In this document: positions 8,296-15,595 of the stretch, one piece after another
Numbering within the stretch: the first letter of the stretch is position 1
How the letters are laid out: every line of letters begins with the position of its first letter
Origin: Lachnospiraceae bacterium
GTDB taxonomy: Bacteria; Bacillota; Clostridia; Lachnospirales; Lachnospiraceae
Direction of reading: 5' to 3'
Assembly (NCBI GenBank): GCA_009774585.1
Contig: VSOA01000009.1
Location: 1-32,258 of the forward strand
Length of the DNA stretch: 32,258 nt
Notes under the pieces: model-generated
The model's database searches: none
Seen by the model: the letters and a program-made list of their open reading frames with translations, nothing else
What the model was told of the DNA's origin: nothing
Position numbers and translations under genes: made by a program

Positions 8296-8343
8296 TGTCG
8301 TATTACGCCGTCGCGTTACGATGCCGTATTGCGGCGGCAATAC
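8291..8343 (+). repeat. Two small hairpins between rfbC and the permease gene
   Basis: CGTAAT (8291-8296) pairs with ATTACG (8302-8307) across the rfbC stop. GTATTGC (8326-8332) pairs with GCAATAC (8337-8343) with a GGCG tetraloop. There is no U-run, so they look more like mRNA-processing or stabilising structures than terminators. Confidence 0.4.
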
Positions 8344-8362
8344 ATTTCGGAGCAGAGAGATT

Positions 8363-9400
8363 ATGAGTGTGGAAAATACGGAATATATAAATCGTTCGAA
8401 TAAGAAAACAAAACGTTTGGGTAAGCCCGCAGGAATTGCAATATTCTGGGGGCTTGGATTGATTTTGGCGCTTGTACTCATCAATCATCACAATCCGCTT
8501 GCAGATCAAGTGACGGAGCGGATGAAGAAGGTCAGCGGATGTGTCCTGATCACCTTTACTTGTGTGATTTTTGCACTTTATTATGAGAGAATCATGACTA
8601 TTCCGGCAGAACTTTTTCAGAGCAGAAAGTTAATCTGGAAGCTTGCAAAGAACGATTTCAAGAAACGTTATGCCGGTTCTTATCTTGGTATTGTCTGGGC
8701 GATGGCACAGCCGGTTGTTACGGTAGTGATGTATTGGATTGTCTTCGATAAAGTGTTTGATACGCGAAGCCAAATGGTGGCAAGCGGATTGGAAGTGCCC
8801 TATGTATTGTATCTGACGGCGGGGCTCGTGCCGTGGTTCTATTTCTCCGAGGCAATCACGCAGGGGACGATGGCGCTGATCGAATATAATTATCTGGTTA
8901 AGAAAGTGGTGTTTAACATCAGTATTCTGCCGATTATCAAGGTGATTGCCGCTACTTTTATTCATGTATTCTTTGTGGCTGTATTGTTACTTGTATCTGT
9001 CGGATACGGTTATTATCCCAGTATTTATACTCTTCAGATTATTTATTATAGTTTTTGTATGTTTATGCTTGTGCTCGGTATGAGTTATATGACTTGTGCA
9101 TTGGTAGTATTTATCAGGGACTTACAGCAGATTATTAACATTGCGCTGCAAATCGGAATGTGGGCGACGCCTATTCTGTGGAATATCACAATGCTTAAAA
9201 CAGATAATATGAAAACACTGTTTAAATTAAATCCGCTTGTTTATGTGGTTAACGGATACAGAAGTGCAATTTACGAGGAAGTCTGGTTCTGGGAGCATTT
9301 CTATTCTTCCACATATTTTTGGATATTTACGATTAGTATGTTCTGTATCGGGACGTTGATTTTCCGTAAGATGAGAGTACATTTTGCGGATGTGCTATGA
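8363..9400 (+). CDS. wzm: Polysaccharide ABC transporter permease (Wzm/TagG type)
   Basis: The protein has 345 residues from the ATG at 8363, chosen because an AGAGAG sequence precedes it and the upstream in-frame part has no membrane character. It is the membrane half of an ABC-2 exporter that moves lipid-linked polysaccharide across the cytoplasmic membrane. The hallmark cytoplasmic entry region LIWKLAKNDFKKRYAGSYLG followed by WAMAQP is present at about residues 90-117, with six hydrophobic stretches after it. About 80 extra residues with two further predicted membrane helices (about 24-44 and 60-78) precede this core, which most Wzm/TagG proteins lack. The partner ATPase gene follows at 9588. 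Confidence 0.92.
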   Translation: MSVENTEYINRSNKKTKRLGKPAGIAIFWGLGLILALVLINHHNPLADQVTERMKKVSGCVLITFTCVIFALYYERIMTIPAELFQSRKLIWKLAKNDFKKRYAGSYLGIVWAMAQPVVTVVMYWIVFDKVFDTRSQMVASGLEVPYVLYLTAGLVPWFYFSEAITQGTMALIEYNYLVKKVVFNISILPIIKVIAATFIHVFFVAVLLLVSVGYGYYPSIYTLQIIYYSFCMFMLVLGMSYMTCALVVFIRDLQQIINIALQIGMWATPILWNITMLKTDNMKTLFKLNPLVYVVNGYRSAIYEEVWFWEHFYSSTYFWIFTISMFCIGTLIFRKMRVHFADVL

Positions 9401-9407
9401 GCAGTGC

Positions 9408-9468
9408 CGCAGGATATACAAACGGCTGCGATGTGCTTGCACAGGAGCAGACGGTTGTATATCCTGCG
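9408..9468 (+). repeat. Long intergenic hairpin between permease and ATPase genes
   Basis: A 14-bp perfect stem joins 9408-9421 and 9455-9468 (core GCAGGATATACAA). The enclosed 33 nt can fold further: CTGC/GCAG and TGTGC/GCACA around a TT turn. No U-tract follows. It starts 7 nt after the permease stop codon. Confidence 0.65.
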
Positions 9469-9470
9469 AT

Positions 9471-9557
9471 AAGGCGACAGCCTGCGAGCGAGAAGGAGCG
9501 GAGCGGAATCGAGCTGCGCACTGCGGAGAAGAAGGCGACAGCCTGCGAGCGAGAAGG
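9471..9557 (+). repeat. 26-bp direct repeat with 61-bp period
   Basis: Bases 9471-9496 and 9532-9557 are identical (beginning AAGGCGACAGCCTGCGAGCG). The second copy ends 30 bp upstream of the ATPase start. Together with the preceding hairpin they fill the 187-bp gap, which contains no convincing gene. Confidence 0.75.
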
Positions 9558-9587
9558 TTACACCCTCCAAACAGATAGGACAAACAT

Positions 9588-10931
9588 ATGGACAATATTG
9601 CGATTCAAGTCACGAATGTGGAAAAAGTATATAAGTTGTACGATAAGCCTTCGGACAGGATTAAGGAAGCGCTCGGCTTAGGGCGGGGCAAACATCATAC
9701 GGAGCATCATGCCCTGAAAGGAGTCGATTTGACGATCAGACAGGGGGAATGCGTGGGCATTATCGGAACCAACGGCTCCGGTAAATCGACAATTCTAAAG
9801 ATTATTACCGGCGTTTTGAATCCGACGCGCGGTGATGTTGTGGTTAACGGGCGCATTTCCGCATTGCTGGAACTGGGCGCCGGATTTAATATGGAGTACA
9901 ACGGCATTGAGAATATCTATCTGAACGGAACGATGATCGGATTCTCCGAGAAAGAGATCGATGAGAAGATGGATGCGATTCTGGAATTTGCGGATATCGG
10001 CGAATATGTGTATCAACCGGTCAAAACATATTCCAGCGGAATGTTTGTACGTCTTGCTTTTGCGGTGGCAATTAACATAGAACCGGAGATTTTAATTGTA
10101 GATGAAGCTTTGTCTGTAGGGGATGTTTTTTTTCAGGCAAAATGTTATCATAAATTTGAAGAATTTAAAGAAATGGGCAAGACGATTGTTTTCGTCAGCC
10201 ATGACTTGAGCAGTATCAGCAAATATTGTGACAGAGTAGTGCTTCTCAATCAGGGGACGAAACTGGGCGAGGGCAGACCGAAAGAGATGATAGACATCTA
10301 TAAACAGGTTCTGGTGGGACAGTATGCCGCGCCGGAAGCGGAGAACGGACGACTGCTGGACGATGAAGACCTGCGAAGGGCGGCGGCGGGCGGCAGTACG
10401 GCGGCAAACGGTGCAAGGGCAGTGGGAGACGCTGCTGCGGCGGACCATACACAGACCGGCGGCGGAACCGTGGAGAATCCGGAACTGCTGGAGTACGGGT
10501 CTAAGAAAGCCGTGATTGAGGAATACTATATCACGGATGACAAAGATACGAGGACCTCGGCAATTCTGAAAGGAAATATGTTTACCATCCATATGAGAGT
10601 AAAAATGATGGAGGACATACAGGCGCCGATTTTTGCGTTTACCATCAAGAATGTACGTGGGACTGAGATCACCGGTACGAATACTATGTTTGAGAAAGCC
10701 TTTTTGGAGTCGGTTGCTGCCGGGGAGAAGTGCGAGGTGGCATTCACCCAGAGGATGAACCTACAGGGCGGCGATTATCTGCTTTCCTTGGGAGTTACCG
10801 GGTATGAGAACGATGATTTTACGGTGTACCACAGACTGTATGACGTACTGAATCTGACGGTGATATCCGACAAAGACACGGTAGGTTTCTACGACATGGA
10901 TTCCGTCGTGGAAGTCCGCAAAGCGAATTAA
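9588..10931 (+). CDS. wzt: Polysaccharide ABC transporter ATPase with C-terminal substrate-recognition domain (Wzt type)
   Basis: The protein has 447 residues. The N-terminal nucleotide-binding domain has Walker A GTNGSGKST (residues 60-68), the degenerate signature YSSGM (148-152) usual for the Wzt/TagH group, and Walker B ILIVDEA with D172/E173, followed by the switch histidine VSHD. A variable Ala/Gly-rich linker (about 245-300) leads to a beta-rich C-terminal domain (about 305-447) resembling the Wzt carbohydrate-binding domain, which in E. coli O8/O9a recognises the capped non-reducing end of the polymer. TagH-type ATPases without such a domain are shorter. The ATPase would power export with the permease at 8363. 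Immediately downstream is a methyltransferase/kinase-like protein, the expected partner of a Wzt of this type. Confidence 0.92.
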   Translation: MDNIAIQVTNVEKVYKLYDKPSDRIKEALGLGRGKHHTEHHALKGVDLTIRQGECVGIIGTNGSGKSTILKIITGVLNPTRGDVVVNGRISALLELGAGFNMEYNGIENIYLNGTMIGFSEKEIDEKMDAILEFADIGEYVYQPVKTYSSGMFVRLAFAVAINIEPEILIVDEALSVGDVFFQAKCYHKFEEFKEMGKTIVFVSHDLSSISKYCDRVVLLNQGTKLGEGRPKEMIDIYKQVLVGQYAAPEAENGRLLDDEDLRRAAAGGSTAANGARAVGDAAAADHTQTGGGTVENPELLEYGSKKAVIEEYYITDDKDTRTSAILKGNMFTIHMRVKMMEDIQAPIFAFTIKNVRGTEITGTNTMFEKAFLESVAAGEKCEVAFTQRMNLQGGDYLLSLGVTGYENDDFTVYHRLYDVLNLTVISDKDTVGFYDMDSVVEVRKAN

Positions 10932-10980
10932 GAAGTGGATATATAATGGATTAGGTTTGGAACGGAAGGTTAGGGAACGG

Positions 10981-13095
10981 ATGCCGGAGAATAATATTGA
11001 GGAAATCGGAAAAATCAAGCTGGACCTTACGCACTATCCGGGCGAAGATTACTACTGCGACGGAGACGCGGAGGATGAACTGTTAGAGATTACGCGTAAC
11101 TATTCTGCAGTAGAGTATCAGCGTATCATAGAGGAGCGTAAAAGCTGGGAGATTCTGTACCACCTGTCTTCGCAGCGGGAGAATATTGTGGAGTGGCTTC
11201 CTATTACGAAAGAGATGAAAGTGCTGGAAGTCGGTTCCGGCTGTGGCGCCATTACCGGGACGCTTGCGGGAAAAGCAGGCGAAGTTACCTGCATTGATCT
11301 GTCGAGAAAGAGAAGCAGGATTAACGCATACAGGCATATGGACGCGGACAATGTGACGATTCATGTAGGCAATTTTCAGGATGTGGAACCGGATCTGCCA
11401 TGTGACTACGATTATATTTGTCTAATCGGTGTGTTTGAGTATGCGCAGGCATATATCAGGTCAGAGACACCCTACGAGGATTTCCTGAATACTATTCGGA
11501 AGCACTTGAATCCGGAAGGGCATATTGCGATTGCGATTGAAAATAAATTCGGTTTAAAATATTGGGCCGGATGCCGTGAAGACCATCTGGGCACATATTT
11601 TAGCGGCATTGAGAATTACCCTGACGGCGGTGTGGTGAGAACGTTTACGGCGGAGGGATTACGCAGAATTGCTAAGAATTGCGGATATGAATATGCGCAG
11701 ATGTATTATCCATATCCGGATTATAAGTTTATGACATGCCTCTATTCTGAGGAACGTCTTCCTAAGACGGGCGAATTGTCTAATAATCTTCGTAACTTCG
11801 ATAGAGACCGCCTGCAGTTGTTTGATGAGAAAAGGGTGTTCGATACAATCATACAGGAGGGGCAGTTTGAATTATTTTCCAATTCCTATATGATGCTGCT
11901 CGGACCGAAACTGGAAGAAAAGTATGTGAAATATTCCAATGACAGAAAACCGGAATTCTGTATCAAGACGGTTTTCAAAGAGAATGAGCATGGAAAAATA
12001 ATAGAAAAACATCCGTTATCTAAAGAGGCGTGGAGGCATATAGAGAACACCGCACATGCCTACGATGCGCTTGCGAAACGTTATCAAGACAGCGGTCTGG
12101 TCATCAATCGGTGCAGGCTGGAGAGGGCAAACGGCAGTACAGAGATCAAGGTGGGGATTGAGACGGAAGAGCCGTATCTGAGTCTTGCGTATGTGGAAGG
12201 CAGAACGCTGGAGGAGATTCTTGATGACTGTCTGAAACGAAATGATATAGAGCGGTTTGGACAGTTGTTCGACGAGTATTATAAGAGAATATCATATGGG
12301 GAAGAAGAGAAAATTGCCGATTACGATTTGATATTTTCCAATATTATCGTCCCGGAGAATATTGATAACGCATGGAATGTTATTGACTGCGAATGGAGTT
12401 TTGAGAAAGTGATCGAGACAAAACAGATTGCTTTCCGCTCGGTCTACTGTTATCTGCTGGAAAATGAAAAACGGAATTCTTTAAACTTGGATTTAATAAT
12501 TCGAAAGCTGGAAATAGACCAATCTGACGCCGAACAGTATCGTAAACGGGAGATGGATTTCCAGAAATATGTGACCGGAAAACATATGTCCATGGCGCAG
12601 ATGAGAGAGGCGATCGGTCGCCCGGTCTATACGGTCGAAGCATTTTGTGAAGGGCAGGCGCTGGCGGCAGGTAAGGACCGCATACAGATTTACGAGGATA
12701 CCGGCAGAGGATTTAATGAAGAACAGTCGTTTTTTATTGATGAGACTGTGGGAGAACAGGTACGCGTACGGGAAGATGGCATGACAGAGTTAGAGATCAT
12801 GATTTCGAGTGGGAAGAGCGCGCTGAGGATTGACCCGTGCAATGATTTTTGTCTGATTTATCTTCAGGAAATAAGATGGAACGGAACGATATTGCCGTGG
12901 AAGGGAAGACAGATACAGGTAAACGGCTTTAAGGTAGGAGAGAACACATATGCGTGTCCTACACAAGATCCGAATATTACCGTATCTCTTGACGGTATTC
13001 GCGGAGAAGACAGCAATGTGCTGCAAGTGACAATGCAGGTGACGAAGCTTCCGGAAGAAACGGTAAAACATATGCAGAAAAGGGGACTGTTTTGA
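10981..13095 (+). CDS. SAM methyltransferase fused to a kinase-like domain; WbdD-like chain-capping candidate
   Basis: The protein has 704 residues from the ATG at 10981 (AGGG 5 nt upstream, GGAAGG further up); a TTG at 10957 is an in-frame alternative. Residues about 55-240 are a class I SAM methyltransferase with motif I LEVGSGCG (82-89) and an acidic strand end CIDLS. A kinase-like region follows. FCIKTVF resembles the ATP-binding lysine strand, and EAWRHIENTAHAYDAL the helix after it. Then come D449LIFSN454 and D469CEW, which are arranged like the catalytic-loop Asp/Asn and metal-binding Asp of APH-type kinases. The last ~180 residues look beta-rich. E. coli WbdD (methyltransferase plus kinase, about 700 residues) caps and terminates O8/O9a chains and is encoded near wzm/wzt. 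The match here is architectural and inferred. The C-terminal coiled coil of WbdD is absent, but both downstream GTs start with coils. Confidence 0.75.
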   Translation: MPENNIEEIGKIKLDLTHYPGEDYYCDGDAEDELLEITRNYSAVEYQRIIEERKSWEILYHLSSQRENIVEWLPITKEMKVLEVGSGCGAITGTLAGKAGEVTCIDLSRKRSRINAYRHMDADNVTIHVGNFQDVEPDLPCDYDYICLIGVFEYAQAYIRSETPYEDFLNTIRKHLNPEGHIAIAIENKFGLKYWAGCREDHLGTYFSGIENYPDGGVVRTFTAEGLRRIAKNCGYEYAQMYYPYPDYKFMTCLYSEERLPKTGELSNNLRNFDRDRLQLFDEKRVFDTIIQEGQFELFSNSYMMLLGPKLEEKYVKYSNDRKPEFCIKTVFKENEHGKIIEKHPLSKEAWRHIENTAHAYDALAKRYQDSGLVINRCRLERANGSTEIKVGIETEEPYLSLAYVEGRTLEEILDDCLKRNDIERFGQLFDEYYKRISYGEEEKIADYDLIFSNIIVPENIDNAWNVIDCEWSFEKVIETKQIAFRSVYCYLLENEKRNSLNLDLIIRKLEIDQSDAEQYRKREMDFQKYVTGKHMSMAQMREAIGRPVYTVEAFCEGQALAAGKDRIQIYEDTGRGFNEEQSFFIDETVGEQVRVREDGMTELEIMISSGKSALRIDPCNDFCLIYLQEIRWNGTILPWKGRQIQVNGFKVGENTYACPTQDPNITVSLDGIRGEDSNVLQVTMQVTKLPEETVKHMQKRGLF

Positions 13096-13098
13096 CAG

Positions 13099-15489
13099 AT
13101 GAGTGGACGTACGGATCGCTATGGGTGGGCGGCGTATTATGCAGCCGCATATGAAGAAGAACGTCAAAAGAATATTGTGCTGGCAGGAAAGATTGCGGAC
13201 GCGCAGAGACGGCAGGCGGATTTGAACGATAATCTGAACCGTATCTACGCCAATCCATTCTGGAAAATGACGTCTCCCTTCCGCAGATTGTATCATGTTG
13301 TGAAAGGCGGCGTACGACACGATAAGGATATGGACAGGTGTCCCGAAGCGGACGCCTGTCTTCTGCGTTATGAGAAAGAAGTGCGAAGACAGCAGAATCC
13401 TTATGCAGAATGGATAAATGAAGAGAATAACGCGTGCAATCAAAAGGACGGGAGCGGGAAGGAAATAACTGTAAACGGCTGGCAGGCAGTTAGTGTGCCG
13501 GGGACGGAAATCGTTCTGCTGACTTATGGGCAGGGAATGCTCGATAAAGATGCATTTGATGAAGTTAAATCTTGTTTTGATAAAAATTGCAAATGTCTTA
13601 TTGCATATGCGGATGAAGATTTTTACTGGGAAGACTTGTCGAATCGTATGCATCCTTGGCTGAAACCATGCTATTCACCGGATACGATGCTGGCATTTAA
13701 TTACTGGGGTAATTTATTAGCTGTCAAAGCGGATGTGCTGACGGAGGTGCTTTCTGCAGAAGATATGCAAAATAGGATGAAGCACAGCAGACAGTCGGTG
13801 CGCTTCTATGATTTGTGCCTTTGTCTGGAAGAGGCGGCGATCAGGCGCAGCAGGCTGGAAAGTGTTTCCATGCAGGAAAGCGTATGTCATATAGACAGCG
13901 TTCTCTATCATCATAATTATCAGCCGCCGGAGGACGTACGCCGTCAGCTTGAAAAGTGTAAGGAACAGGAAGAGCGGTTCCGTTTGGTGGAGAAGGAGTT
14001 GGGTAGAGAATTAGAAAATGGTCGTTATATAATTGGCGCCGGAGCAGAATATACACAGATACGTGAGGCGGCACTGGAAAGGCGCGGGGCGAAGGGAATC
14101 CTTGTGAGCGGAGGAGAACCGGATCTGTACCATATTATTTATGATACATCCATATCCGGCAGAGAAAGGTGCGCACGAGCGCAGAGCGAAGACAGGCATA
14201 TCTCTCCGCACTATGTCGTTTCGGTGGTCATTCCCTCAAAAGACCATCCCGACGTGCTAAGGAGGTGCCTCGAGTCATTTCGTGCAAAGACAGACTACCG
14301 CTATTATGAATGGATTGTCGTGGATAACGGCAGCAGCGACGATAACCGTGCGAAGCTTGAGAAGCTGCAGAAGGAATATGGGTTTGTATATATCTATGAG
14401 AAAATGGATTTTAACTTCTCGAAGATGTGTAATATGGGCGTGAAGAAGGCGAACGGAGACTTGATTCTTCTTCTGAACGACGATGTTGAAATCATAGAGC
14501 ATAGCTGGCTGAGAAGACTTGCGGGACAGGCATTGCAGCCGCATGTCGGAGCGGTGGGAGCTAAATTGTGGTATGCGGGTACGCAGAAGATCCAGCATGC
14601 GGGTATTACCAATATGGACATCGGACCGTCCCATAAGCTAATTACCTTTGAAGATGATAAAGATTATTATTACGGGCGTAACAGAGTTACCTATGATATG
14701 ATCGGTGTGACGGCGGCTTGTCTTATGGTGAGCCGGAAGAAATATGAGCAGGTGGGCGGCTTGGATGAAACGATGGCGGTCGCTTACAATGATGTGGATT
14801 TCTGCTTTAAGCTGATTGAGGCCGGTTATTATAACGTACAGCGTAATGATGCGGTATTGTATCATCACGAGTCGCTGAGCAGAGGGCTGGACGAGGAAGA
14901 CGACGGTAAGTGGGGAAGACTTCTTACAGAGAAAGAGAATCTTTATGCGAAGCATCCGCAGATGAAGGGAAAGGATGTGTTTTATCACAGAGCGTTGATT
15001 GACAATGCCTCCGATTATGCCTGCAACTATAAATTCCCATATGAAGAACATCTTCTAACGACGAAGCCGGAACCGTATGAGGCAGGACAGACGAAAGGAT
15101 TCCATATGAATCGTCTTCGTCTCACTGTGGACAGGGCGGAAATACAGCACAAGATTCATGCGGACGAGCCGGACATTCTTTGGATTATGGGCTGGTGCTA
15201 TGTGCCCGGAGAAAATAACGCGTGTTATAATAAAAGCGTATTGTTAGTTCGTACAGATAAAGGGAACGGCGAGGACGGTTCAAATGATTATGCTGCGACG
15301 CCGTACGACTGGTATCGCAAAGATGTGGAGGCAATTCTGCCGGCGGAAGAAAATATCGGATTAGCCGGTTTTGTACTTCGTCTGCTGCGCGACGATCTTC
15401 CGGCCGGAACATATCGCATCGGAATGCTTTGTACGGGCGTACAGGGAGATCGGCAGCTTGCATGGAGCGATAAGACATGCGAAGTGTAG
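13099..15489 (+). CDS. Large GT2 glycosyltransferase with N-terminal coil and one degenerate GT2 half
   Basis: The protein has 796 residues and starts 3 nt after the methyltransferase stop, so the two are probably translationally linked. Residues about 10-70 form a charged helical or coiled region ending in NPFWKMTSPFRRL, paralogous to the start of the next protein. Residues about 125-360 align by eye with the C-terminal half of a GT2 domain (ADEDFYW, KPCYSPDTMLAFNYW), but the nucleotide-binding half with a DHDD motif is missing. A complete GT2 domain follows at about 371-600, with VVIPSKDH, VVDNGSSDD, LLNDDVEI and YHHESLSRG. A beta-rich C-terminal part (about 660-796) may bind glycan. It probably transfers rhamnose or another sugar during cytosolic chain growth; donor and linkage cannot be read from sequence. 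Confidence 0.88.
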   Translation: MSGRTDRYGWAAYYAAAYEEERQKNIVLAGKIADAQRRQADLNDNLNRIYANPFWKMTSPFRRLYHVVKGGVRHDKDMDRCPEADACLLRYEKEVRRQQNPYAEWINEENNACNQKDGSGKEITVNGWQAVSVPGTEIVLLTYGQGMLDKDAFDEVKSCFDKNCKCLIAYADEDFYWEDLSNRMHPWLKPCYSPDTMLAFNYWGNLLAVKADVLTEVLSAEDMQNRMKHSRQSVRFYDLCLCLEEAAIRRSRLESVSMQESVCHIDSVLYHHNYQPPEDVRRQLEKCKEQEERFRLVEKELGRELENGRYIIGAGAEYTQIREAALERRGAKGILVSGGEPDLYHIIYDTSISGRERCARAQSEDRHISPHYVVSVVIPSKDHPDVLRRCLESFRAKTDYRYYEWIVVDNGSSDDNRAKLEKLQKEYGFVYIYEKMDFNFSKMCNMGVKKANGDLILLLNDDVEIIEHSWLRRLAGQALQPHVGAVGAKLWYAGTQKIQHAGITNMDIGPSHKLITFEDDKDYYYGRNRVTYDMIGVTAACLMVSRKKYEQVGGLDETMAVAYNDVDFCFKLIEAGYYNVQRNDAVLYHHESLSRGLDEEDDGKWGRLLTEKENLYAKHPQMKGKDVFYHRALIDNASDYACNYKFPYEEHLLTTKPEPYEAGQTKGFHMNRLRLTVDRAEIQHKIHADEPDILWIMGWCYVPGENNACYNKSVLLVRTDKGNGEDGSNDYAATPYDWYRKDVEAILPAEENIGLAGFVLRLLRDDLPAGTYRIGMLCTGVQGDRQLAWSDKTCEV

Positions 15490-15509
15490 ATGATGAAATG
15501 GAGACTAGT

Positions 15510-15570
15510 GTGAAAAATCCGTATGCGGAAGATTTTTCACACGCAAATTTGTGCTTGTGCCCAAATTTGC
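15510..15570 (+). repeat. Double-hairpin intergenic element (copy 1)
   Basis: GTGAAAAATC (15510-15519) pairs perfectly with 15531-15540. It is followed by GCAAATTTG (15543-15551), which pairs perfectly with 15562-15570. The element ends 15 nt before the ribosome binding site of the next GT. A related arrangement precedes glmS at 25952-26013. Confidence 0.7.
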
Positions 15571-15595
15571 AGGTTGAGCAAGAATGGAGACTATT

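Noticed and set aside
9471..9557. Possible CRISPR-like repeat pair
   Set aside because: Only two copies, no regular spacer array and no cas genes.
12790..13653. 287-residue minus-strand frame across the methyltransferase/GT junction
   Set aside because: It overlaps two well-supported + strand genes and has no family motifs or start signal.
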